Positions 9,029 through 18,600 of a stretch of 40,858 bases of DNA are shown here, piece by piece; position 1 is the stretch's first letter, and every line of letters begins with the position of its first letter. A program made the translations under genes and the position numbers. The notes under the pieces are model-generated. The model did not search any database. It saw nothing but the letters and a program-made list of their open reading frames with translations, and was not told the origin of the DNA. This DNA comes from Paludibacteraceae bacterium (GTDB lineage: Bacteria > Bacteroidota > Bacteroidia > Bacteroidales > Paludibacteraceae). The stretch lies in NCBI GenBank assembly GCA_024683975.1, contig JAIKXR010000137.1:1-40858 (forward strand), read 5' to 3'.

Positions 9029-11011
9029 TTATTCACATATACTCTTAAGTACAGCAATTTCTTTATTTGCTTTGTCTAAAGCTGTTGATTTTTCTCCCAA
9101 TTCCTTATTCAGGCGAGTGATTTCGGCATCTTGTTGCTTAATTTTTATCTGCAAGGCTGAAGCATCTGTTCCCTTAGCTTTCTGTAATTGTGTATTTAGA
9201 GATGCCTTATCTTTATTTGCTTGTTCCAACTCGGATATTTTTTGCCTCAGTTGATCCGTCAAACGTTTATTTTCCGTATCTCTGTCAGAAAGTTTACTAT
9301 TGAGCGATGCTATTTCAGCAGATTTATCCGATGATATTAGTTTCTGCTTTAATTCTTTGTTCTCTTTTTGTAATTGGGATATTTCCTTATCTTTTTGAGA
9401 TATTTGACTGTTAAGTGATGCTATTTCAGCAGATTTATCCGATGAACCTTGTTTCTGCTTTAATTCTTTGTTCTCTTTTTGTAATTGGGATATTTCCTTA
9501 TCTTTTTGAGATATTTGACTGTTAAGTGATGCTATTTCAGTAGATTTATCCGATGAACCTTGTTTCTGCCTTAATTCTTTGTTATCCTTTTGTAATTGGG
9601 CTATTTCCTTATCTTTTTGAGATATTTGACTCTTAAGTGATGCTATTTCAGCGGAATTATCCGATGAACCTTGTTTCTGCCTTAATTCTTTGTTATCCTT
9701 TTGTAATTGGACTATTTCCTTATCTCTTTGACTTTTCATATAGGTCATTGATGCACCCCACATACCCAAACCAAGGAAGAGAATAATAACTATAATAGGA
9801 AGATGGTGCTTAGAGCCTGATTTTACCAGTTCATCTATTTTCTTCTGAGCCGTACGGAGTTCCTGTTGTACTTGCATAAGAGTGTTTTTCGCCCCACTCA
9901 GTTGCGTATTCAACGAGTTGTTGGTAGAACGCAAATCATTAACCTCTGCCGCAAGATCCTTGTTGCTCGAAGTTAAACTCTCAATCACCACATCATTGTA
10001 AACATTATTGTTCTTCTTAGATTGAGCGATGATATACTCATATAATTCCTTGCCGTTTTTAAATCTTTCGGCGGGATTCTTCCGCAAACATTTCAAAATA
10101 ACATCTTCAAGCCATTGCGGATAGTCTCGCTCATACTGCTGCCCATTAAACTTCCGCTCGAAGAACTCCTTACGAATAGCCTCAATGGATGGAGGTGTAG
10201 CTGTTTTATGCGCATTCATCAACTTATACTCTTCCGCAGTCCCATTGCTGTTCTTTAAATCATATTGGAACGGTACGCGCCCCGCCAAATACTGGTATAG
10301 CACAATACCGAAACTATAAATATCTGACTGCTCCGTAAGTATAGATTCGTTATCCCATTTCTCCGGAGCCTTGAATTCCGGTGCTCCGTTCGTATGACGA
10401 CTACTACGCACAACCTCATCACCATTGATAGCCAAACCGAAATCAAGCAGTACAAAGTTACCGTCTTCCCGACGCATGATGTTGCCGGAATGAATATCGT
10501 TATGTATAACTTTGTATCGTTCAATCAAACGATTACGAGTTTTTTCATCAATCAACACCTTTGAACCATCTTCCGGATCATCTTGCAGATTGTCCAGTTC
10601 TCTATCCATACAGAAACGATAGATATCTTCATGACAATATGCAAGAGCACTGCTAATTTGTATTGCCATTAGTACCACATCTTCCGCAGAGACAAAATTT
10701 TGATTTTGTTTGAGATAGTGCAAAATATCTTGACCATCAACATAGTCCATCTCAACAAGAGCCTTGTTGTCAAGCAACCGAGGTTGGTATATATGCACGA
10801 TATTGGGATGATTGCCATTCCCAAGACGCAATAACAATTTACACTCGCGCAAGAACTTCTGATAAGTCTTACTTGTGCTATCAACGATGGTTTCATTCAG
10901 CACACGAATGGCGCGAATATAACCCAACTTATTATGACGAACCTTATAGACAGTGGCGAAACCGCCCTTGCCTAATTCGTCAAGCATCGTATATTCCTGT
11001 AAAAATGCCAT
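9029..11011 (-). CDS. membrane Ser/Thr protein kinase (PknB/STK-like) with C-terminal coiled-coil repeats
   Basis: 660 aa: LGKGGFATVYKVRH, VIHNDIHSGNIM, VLLDFGLA, APEKWDNESILTEQSDIYSFGIVLYQYLAGRVPF; TM helix LPIIVIILFLGLGMWGASM; then KDKEIxQLQKxNKELxQKQGSSDKS repeats. Confidence 0.9.
   Translation of the reverse strand: MAFLQEYTMLDELGKGGFATVYKVRHNKLGYIRAIRVLNETIVDSTSKTYQKFLRECKLLLRLGNGNHPNIVHIYQPRLLDNKALVEMDYVDGQDILHYLKQNQNFVSAEDVVLMAIQISSALAYCHEDIYRFCMDRELDNLQDDPEDGSKVLIDEKTRNRLIERYKVIHNDIHSGNIMRREDGNFVLLDFGLAINGDEVVRSSRHTNGAPEFKAPEKWDNESILTEQSDIYSFGIVLYQYLAGRVPFQYDLKNSNGTAEEYKLMNAHKTATPPSIEAIRKEFFERKFNGQQYERDYPQWLEDVILKCLRKNPAERFKNGKELYEYIIAQSKKNNNVYNDVVIESLTSSNKDLAAEVNDLRSTNNSLNTQLSGAKNTLMQVQQELRTAQKKIDELVKSGSKHHLPIIVIILFLGLGMWGASMTYMKSQRDKEIVQLQKDNKELRQKQGSSDNSAEIASLKSQISQKDKEIAQLQKDNKELRQKQGSSDKSTEIASLNSQISQKDKEISQLQKENKELKQKQGSSDKSAEIASLNSQISQKDKEISQLQKENKELKQKLISSDKSAEIASLNSKLSDRDTENKRLTDQLRQKISELEQANKDKASLNTQLQKAKGTDASALQIKIKQQDAEITRLNKELGEKSTALDKANKEIAVLKSICE
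9298..9738 (-). repeat. four tandem 111-bp (37-aa) coding repeats in the kinase C-terminus
   Basis: QKDKEI[AS]QLQK[DE]NKEL[RK]QKQGSSDKS[TA]EIASLNSQIS repeated four times; nucleotide repeats visible in both strands. Confidence 0.9.
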
Positions 11012-11024
11012 AATTCAAAAAATA

Positions 11025-11615
11025 TTAGAATGTTATAACATAAAGTAGATAGTATCTTCCATTCTTTTCATCAGAGCAATCCACAGAGAGTTCTTTCCCT
11101 GTTTCAATATTCTTCACATAATATCGTATGTCATATATATTACTTGATGTTTTGGCCACGGTTGATGTCCAATAATTTCCACTTAATTGGAGAAAATTCT
11201 TATTAGGAATTATTCTATTTAATTCACTAAGTGTTATTAGATGAGCATCTTCCAAAAGAAACATCTGGCTTGAATACAGATGTTTGGAATATCCGTTATC
11301 ACAAATTGCAAAGCCATGTTCTTTCGATGGTTCCAGGTAAGCCACTTTGAAAGTATAACCTTTGAATTTAATCCTCTCGCCTATTGCATATTTCTTGACA
11401 GCCGCTTCCTTACAATCATCAATTAGAACTTGAACTGATGGTTTCTGCTCACCTGACAGGTCTTTGTAAACATTGTAAAATTTTTGTGCAGACTCACAGT
11501 CGCCCGCTTCCAGTTTCTCCATTGCCTTATTCAGGTAGGAAGAATAATCAGATTGTGCATTTATTGTCAATGCGAACATTGCAAACAATACGAAAATTAT
11601 ACGTTCAGTTTTCAT
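11025..11615 (-). CDS. secreted protein: shared N-terminal helical module plus C-terminal DUF1566/Fib_succ_major-like region
   Basis: Start reassigned to MKTERIIFVLFAMFALTINAQ. Module SDYSSYLNKAMEKLEAGDCESAQKFYNVYKDLSG, then HGFAICDNGY...LSGNYWTST. Confidence 0.7.
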   Translation of the reverse strand: MKTERIIFVLFAMFALTINAQSDYSSYLNKAMEKLEAGDCESAQKFYNVYKDLSGEQKPSVQVLIDDCKEAAVKKYAIGERIKFKGYTFKVAYLEPSKEHGFAICDNGYSKHLYSSQMFLLEDAHLITLSELNRIIPNKNFLQLSGNYWTSTVAKTSSNIYDIRYYVKNIETGKELSVDCSDEKNGRYYLLYVITF

Positions 11616-11653
11616 ATTAAATTGATTTTTAGAAATTAGACCAACGTAACATT

Positions 11654-12451
11654 TTACCAATCCCATTCAACTTCATTTGTAATATCCTTTTTGTCGCCAA
11701 CTTTATTTCCGTCTAAATCATAAAGTTGTTTATAACATTTGCGGGTCTCATTTTGATAGTCGTATTGAGCCCAACTGCATTCAAGAAATTGTTCTCCCTC
11801 CTTTTCTACTATGTCGCAACCGCTGTAATGCGGTATGTGGATGGCAGAGAAAGGGGCTATATTAATGATATAGTGATATAAATTGCGACAATCAGGATCT
11901 CCTGTGATAAGTAATTTGTCATGGGAGAGAACGTTCACTTCTTCTATAGCTCTGATATATCCGTTCTCATAACTTGCTTCTTCTTTATACACCCGTTCAA
12001 TTTCATCATCATTATTGTAAGCAATCCAATTTTGCGCCTTAATCGGTAATTTGGTTCCTGTTTGCTTGTCTCCCTTGGTCTCCAGCAAGAAATATATCTC
12101 TTGTGTCTGACTATCTATTAGATAAATCCTTGATGCTATATAACAAAGTGTTTCTTCTGTGTCTTCTTTATATACAATCCAACCTTTCCCGTGAGCAATT
12201 TGTTTTGCGTTATCAGGCATTTTACCCGAAATTTTTTGCATCCCGCTTGTGAAGACAGGTCGTTCTGTATCTTTAAGTATATCTCCTGTGTCGCCCTCCG
12301 CTGATGTACTTGACATAGCGGGGCCAGCAATACTGTCCGTTAACTCTTGTTCTTCGGTTTTGTTCTCTTTTGTCTTTTGAACAGAAGAACATGCGTCACA
12401 AAAAATTGTTATCGCCATAAAAGCGAGAGAAAAGTATATTTTTGTTTTCAT
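11654..12451 (-). CDS. lipoprotein of unknown function
   Basis: 265-aa ORF with lipoprotein-type signal MKTKIYFSLAFMAITIFCDACSS. Confidence 0.7.
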   Translation of the reverse strand: MKTKIYFSLAFMAITIFCDACSSVQKTKENKTEEQELTDSIAGPAMSSTSAEGDTGDILKDTERPVFTSGMQKISGKMPDNAKQIAHGKGWIVYKEDTEETLCYIASRIYLIDSQTQEIYFLLETKGDKQTGTKLPIKAQNWIAYNNDDEIERVYKEEASYENGYIRAIEEVNVLSHDKLLITGDPDCRNLYHYIINIAPFSAIHIPHYSGCDIVEKEGEQFLECSWAQYDYQNETRKCYKQLYDLDGNKVGDKKDITNEVEWDW

Positions 12452-12482
12452 ATACCCTTAAGTTTTAAACTATCATTTATGG

Positions 12483-12626
12483 TTATTCGATGTAATTTAT
12501 ATTAAAGTCGGTATCATTAACGTCATCAATATCATTATTATAGATAATTATCCTATAATGAGGAAAAAGATGTTGGACTTGGTTAAAAACTACAACTTTT
12601 GATTTAGTTGCTGTGTCTCTATTCAT
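12483..12626 (-). pseudogene. possible C-terminal remnant of a paralogue of the 13351-14295 gene
   Basis: Short frame ending DVNDTDFNINYIE*, resembling ...NNETDFRIDYIERS* at 13351; stops close upstream. Confidence 0.4.
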
Positions 12627-12735
12627 ACATTTCCATAATTACCCCATTGTAAAAGTCTATTTGAATTATGATTAATAATTAAACGGGCAGCGAAAGTTCT
12701 TTCACACGAAATAAAAACGTTAAAGATTACAACGA

Positions 12736-13326
12736 TTAAAATCGATATATCTTAAGGACAACAAGCTTACCCTCACCAACGGCTCTATGATATGTGCCTC
12801 CCCCTGTTGCAAAATCCATAACATACAGAATTGTTTTTTCGGGATTCAATTTACCTTTTACCCAACTCGACTGATACATATTACATGACCAATATTTTTC
12901 GAACAGCCTAACTATATCTCTATTCTCATATATAAGTTTTAACTCTTCTATGCTTGGAATTCCTCTCTTTTCAACATCCTCTTCTAAATCCAGTTCCCCC
13001 CATCCCAAATCGCAAATAGCTAAACCATGTTTCCCGCCATCTCTTACATAAGCCACTATGTACACTTTATCCTAGACTTTTATTTGGTCTCCGATATTAT
13101 ATGTCTTATCCTGACTTTCCCCACAATCCGCTATCAAAACCTCTAACGAAGAGACAGACTGTCCAGACAATTCTTTGTAAACGTCATAAAACTTTTGCGC
13201 AGCCTGACAATCTCCCTGCTCCAGTTTCTCCATTGCTTTATGCAAATAGGATGAATAATCATATTGGGCATTTGCAGAAAATGTAATTAGCGCAAACAAT
13301 GCAAATATGATATCTCTCGTTTTCAT
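12736..13326 (-). pseudogene. secreted paralogue of the 11025 protein, split by one in-frame TAG (13072-13074)
   Basis: GDQIKV*DKVYIVAYVRDGGKHGLAICD is one frame and aligns with GERIKFKGYTFKVAYLEPSKEHGFAICD of the intact paralogue. Confidence 0.7.
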
Positions 13327-13350
13327 ATAAATTAAGTTTTAGGCTACTAT

Positions 13351-14295
13351 TTATGACCTTTCGATGTAATCTATTCTGAAATCGGTTTCATTATTACTTA
13401 TAACTTTCTGCTGATTAGGAGGAACAATACTACAGAAAGTAACCCATTCACCTGAATAATTAAGTTCCAGACCTGCAATTTCCATCGCAATCTCACAGTT
13501 ATTCTCTGCAACTAAGTTCCCCATCAGCCAACCTCTTTTGATAGAGCACTTCACACAGTCGTCATATCTATGCGTTTTTACTATGTCAATACTTTTTGAC
13601 TGAATAAATTCAATTTTCCAATCACTTATGTCGTCCAAAACAAGCATATAACTGCCTTAACATCATAGGCACGAGTATCAGAACTCAATCGAGTAGATAT
13701 GCTAATCATATAGCGCTTATTAGAGTCTTCTTCAACAGGAAAAATCTTAAGTTCCGATACGCCGTTCTATAGAATCTTCCCTTTCCAAGATTGTGTATAG
13801 TATCCGTTTTACTTCCCTTCAGAAAGGGTATGCCCAACTAAATACTTAGAGATTTGAGTATCTTTCGGTTTCGACGGAAATATCAACTTGACTTTCTGTA
13901 AGACAGCAGGAGAAAGTTCTACCGTTTCCAAATCAGGCTCATAAACAAATACGAATACTTCACGAGAAGCCAAACCGGACTCGAATTCCCTTAAGTCAGA
14001 CGTACTCTTTGCTTTCTTACGAACTTGTGCCTCCTTTTGCTCAATTGCGTTCCACTTCTTTAGGTAAGTTTGATGACATTCCCTCAAGAGGTTCAAATAC
14101 TCACCCATCACAGCCGAACAACTATTATATTAGCCCGGAAGTTCCTGAGCGAAATCCTCTCCTACTTTTTCGGTTGCTTCGAAATACGCCTCAACGCAAC
14201 CGTTGTACTCTTCTGCTAATTTTATTCCTTTTTGGTAAGGACTGATGCTACAACATGTAAGGAATATGCAACGCAAATGCAACTATTTTCTTCAT
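13351..14295 (-). pseudogene. decayed lipoprotein gene (two frameshifts, three in-frame stops)
   Basis: Reconstruction: MKKIVAFAL(fs)IFLTCCSISPYQKGIKLAEEYNGCVEAYFEATEKVGEDFAQELPG*YNSCSAVMGEYLNLL...TLSEGK*NGYYTQSWKGKIL*NGVSELKIFPVEEDSNKRYMISIS...DVKAV(fs)MLVLDDISDWKIEF...DYIERS. Confidence 0.65.
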
Positions 14296-14310
14296 ACCAA
14301 AATTTATTTA

Positions 14311-15114
14311 TTACTTTTGCCACCCCCATGCCACACCTATCTTCAAATTAACTGACGGGGCATAAATTTTATTTAACACGTCATACGAAGCGCCTCCGCT
14401 TAAACCCAGAAAGAATCCTGCGCCGTCTTTAAGATCAGTAACCAGATTATAACCTGCATGGAAAAGAATACCGCGACTGTTTTTTACCTCCTTTTTGGCA
14501 TAATTAGGTTGTTCGTCATTTGAATATGAATCAGGCACTGAGATATTATCAACAGACAGTTTGGCAATTGTTCCATATCCACAGTCAAGAAACAATCCCT
14601 TGTACGGATAAAACCTCACTCCTCCCGCATAGCGGAAAGCTGTTTTTAAGGTTTTGTCGTGTCCAGTGTTATTATTGTAGCCGTATTTATAAGTGTATTC
14701 TATTTGTGTAAAATCCATACCGATGTCTCCATATAGTCCTACGCCAACAATTCCCCCTCCACGAAACTCAATTCCAGTCACTAAATTCCATGGATAGCCC
14801 GCACCTGCTATATTCCATGCAACGTAGCGATTCTTGTTTGCTTTACAGTAGGAACTTTCCATATAATCTCTCTTTGGTTTCTTTTCATTTTTTTTCTGCT
14901 TTTCGACTCGACAATCATCTATCAATGCTTGCACAGAAGGCTTAAATTGCCCCGACACTTCTTTGTAAGCATCATACCACTTCTGTGCCCCCTCACAATT
15001 TTCCTTGCTAAGTTCCTTCATGACCCTATCCAAATAATCAGAATCATCCGATTGCGCGACCATGTTTGCTGCACACATCATGCAAACAGCGATAAAAAAT
15101 AATTTAGTTTTCAT
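14311..15114 (-). CDS. secreted/outer-membrane protein: shared N-terminal module plus beta-barrel-like C-terminus
   Basis: Start reassigned to MKTKLFFIAVCMMCAANMVAQ; module SDYLDRVMKELSKENCEGAQKWYDAYKEVSGQ; Gly/aromatic alternating C-terminus. Confidence 0.65.
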   Translation of the reverse strand: MKTKLFFIAVCMMCAANMVAQSDDSDYLDRVMKELSKENCEGAQKWYDAYKEVSGQFKPSVQALIDDCRVEKQKKNEKKPKRDYMESSYCKANKNRYVAWNIAGAGYPWNLVTGIEFRGGGIVGVGLYGDIGMDFTQIEYTYKYGYNNNTGHDKTLKTAFRYAGGVRFYPYKGLFLDCGYGTIAKLSVDNISVPDSYSNDEQPNYAKKEVKNSRGILFHAGYNLVTDLKDGAGFFLGLSGGASYDVLNKIYAPSVNLKIGVAWGWQK

Positions 15115-15140
15115 ATCTTTAACGATTAAACTTACACATT

Positions 15141-15656
15141 TCACTTGAATGAGAATACTCTCCATTTATTATCTTTGAATACAAGGATAACTCTAGCGTC
15201 TGCATCGTGCTCGTTACCAGAATAAAACTGACCATATACATCAACGCAAACAAATCTGACAGAACATGTAGGTATGTCCTTGTATGATTCTTCAACATCG
15301 GTAAAATTCATCTTATGATAATATTCATCTGAACACGCTATTTGATATCCTTCTTTCAACAAAGGTCTCATACCGCATATATCTTGAATTCTCCCCTCGG
15401 TAAATACCTCACTATATGACTTCAATCCCAACTCGTTGAAATAATAGTCATCAATCATTTTTGTGAAAGATGGATCAACAAAATCTAACATACGTTGGTA
15501 ATCACAATTGATTACCGACATAACAAAATTCCATGCCACTGCTTGCGGTGATTTACACTCATTTATTTCTTCATTGCTCAAGAAATGATAATTCTGAGCA
15601 GCTGAAGTTATTGCACAAAACGTGCAAATTGCAACTAAAAAGATTTTTGTTTTCAT
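15141..15656 (-). CDS. secreted NTF2-like/DUF4878-like small protein
   Basis: 171 aa, signal peptide, SPQAVAWNFVMSVINCDYQRMLDFVDPSF...ARVILVFKDNKWRVFSFK. Confidence 0.6.
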   Translation of the reverse strand: MKTKIFLVAICTFCAITSAAQNYHFLSNEEINECKSPQAVAWNFVMSVINCDYQRMLDFVDPSFTKMIDDYYFNELGLKSYSEVFTEGRIQDICGMRPLLKEGYQIACSDEYYHKMNFTDVEESYKDIPTCSVRFVCVDVYGQFYSGNEHDADARVILVFKDNKWRVFSFK

Positions 15657-15662
15657 ATGGTT

Positions 15663-18600
15663 TTAATTAATTTTATTTACATATCCTTTACTGTACAAGG
15701 ATTCGAGCACTACTGATTTTGTCAAACGTACTGCAGCACCGGATCCTGTACTCCGTTCCATCCGGACAACTACAGCCAAGGGATGTTTTCCATCTTGGCT
15801 CTCCACAAAAAACATATACCAGCCGTCGTTGGGCTTCTCAATAAGCGGACGAGTGTGATATCTTCTGGTCCACTTGTTGTAATAACGTATTTCCTTTACC
15901 CTGCGCTCGCGTTCAGGAGTGCCGGTCTTTCCTCCGACAAAGGATGGAAGAACTATTCCATTTCTGCTCCTTTGATTTGCAGACTCTCCCTTCATATAAT
16001 CTTTTAATATATTGGCCGAACTCGAAGATAAAAGTTGAACATCGCCAGCCTCGATATTATCTTTAGCATACTTGTTGGACGGAAGAAGGAATTGAGTATA
16101 TGGCATCTTGCCATCATTAACTACAGCTGACGCAATACGAGCCATATTCAGAGGAGATGCTTGAAGTTCATATCCGCTATAACCTTGCCCCCACGCCCAA
16201 CGCCATTCTCCTTCATTCATTTTCTTATGCACATCATCCTCAATGCGCTTAGCGTATTTAACGAGCGCCTTACCCTGATTCTGACGTATCTTCTCACGGA
16301 AGGCTCCTTGTTTATCCTTATCCACTGCATAGCGCAGATAGTATGGTGCTATTCCTCCCACACTAACACCAACTGCTTCGTAAACACTATCTAATGCCCA
16401 ATAAAGATCGTTCTCATTCACAAGATTAATAAAATAGCAGTTAGAAGAATAGACGATGGCGTCCCTCATAGAAACCCTATACCCATGTGGTTCCGGGGCT
16501 TTTCCGGTCTCTATAATATCTTCAGCAGTTACTAAATACATCTTATCAGCAGCAGATGTTCCCAGCGCCTCAAAACCAGACATAGCAGACATTACTTTCG
16601 CTGTAGAACCTGGCATTGTCTGATAGGTCAAACCCAAATCTCGCTCTGTATACGCTTGCCAACTCTTGGGCTTGTAATTGTCTGAATAACTATAATGACC
16701 TTGTGCATCTTCTTCTCTTAACCTCCGATAGTCCGGTAGAGGATAGTTCGCTGAGGACAATAGTTCTCCATTCTCTGCGTCAAGAACCACAACTGAAATA
16801 CGAAGCAAATTATTATTCTTCAATACAGGAGTCTGCTCTACATAATTCGAAATCCTATTCTGCAAATCGGTTTGTAATGCAGCATCAAGCGTCAAGTGTA
16901 AATCAAAATCCCCATCACGTACATCCTTGTTATGTCTACGCAAAGGCTTACCGTTAATGCCGGTCTTTAAGTACTTTATCAAATCACTATTGTCCCTCAT
17001 ACGATACGCAATAACTGTATCACGCGTGCCAGACGTTACATACCGGAAACCAGATTGTACAGAACCGGCCAATTTGACTTTGACAGGCTTATGTTGCTTG
17101 TCATATAAGTTGTTATCATAATCGCGCAAGTAAGACAAGTGTTGTGCTTCCGCCATATAACCAATCGGATTATCCTCGTTATAAGTGAAGAACAAACCCG
17201 TATTTTGGTCACCCAACATGAAGTACAAATGCTCCCCAAAAGGATAGTAGCGCCTTGTATGAGATGCATAGATTTTATTTAGACAAGAGTCTGCCACTCC
17301 TGCTTTTACGAGCAATAAATGTACATCTTCATCCTTAAGTTTATCTTTATCACTGGTGGCAAGCAATACACCATTACGGTCATAAATATTACCAGCCCAC
17401 ATCTCTTTGGTAAGCAAAGCTATACGAGGATTATATTCTATTATTGGAAAACCTTCACGCGAGTAGACAAATGCAGGATGAACGAGCGTTTTTCCTCTTG
17501 CCCACAACGCATAATACTGCCATACGCACAAGGTGAATAAGGCTAAAACAATGAAAGACCATGTAACGATTGAAATAGGATAGTTATAGTCTCCCACACT
17601 CCGGCGGCGCACTTCCTCTTGCACTCCATTCATTACCTCATTCCTTGTGCTCATTGAGAGAGAAAGCACAATGGCGAATGCAGTCAAGTTCAGCACCATA
17701 CTAACACGACCGTAACTAAGGAACGGTACGGTAATACCAGTCAGCGGTATCATACCACTGCTACCCAATGCTATAATGAAGAATTGCACCGCAGTCACAA
17801 CTGCGACACCCATGCAAAAATAAAAAGCAAACGGATGCCCGACACGATAACCAATCAAAACTATCCTGCGCAATAATAGAGCAATCGCAACAACAACGAG
17901 CAGCAACCCCAACCATCCCAATTGCTCTCCAATGGATGACAGGATCATGTCTGTGTGAAAGGCAGGAATTAAATTTGGATTGCCATCTCCCAAGCCTTGA
18001 CCTGTCATGCCTCCGGTTGCGATTGCCCACAACCCATTCGCAACCTGAGTGTTGCTTACCGCAGCATTTTTGGCTCTTTTTAAATCAGACCCGTCTGCCA
18101 TCTGCCAATCTCCCCATGTGTTGACGCACATGCGCGTGCGTTGTTCAAAACGCTCCGCCGTATCAGTATCACGCACATAAGGAATTTGTTTGGCAACATC
18201 TCCTCCAAAGATTAAGGCGAATACAAGAAGATTTATTATAAAAGCAGACTCGAAAAATTGTTTATGCCATGTTATACCAAAGAGAACCCAGACAACAAAC
18301 CAAAGCAATGCGAAAACAAGTGTGTTCCCAATAACAGATCCGATGAAAATGAACACAGCAAAACTGATAATACCATATATCATTATAGCGAAGTCGCATG
18401 TGAAGATACGTTTCCATTTATCAATATCTGAAAGATTCTCAAGATTCACTTTGGACTTAACCAGTGAGTAAAGCAATACAAAGGTAACTCCCACTACAAC
18501 CGCTGGCCCCATGTCGCCGAGTACAGCATAAATTAGTACTAAAAACACCAGACCGCCTATGACCCAACCGAGAGTTCGAATCTTATCCCAAACCCGCGTT

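Noticed and set aside
9298-9738. Regular repeats that could suggest a CRISPR array
   Set aside because: They are contiguous in-frame coding repeats of the kinase with no unique spacers.
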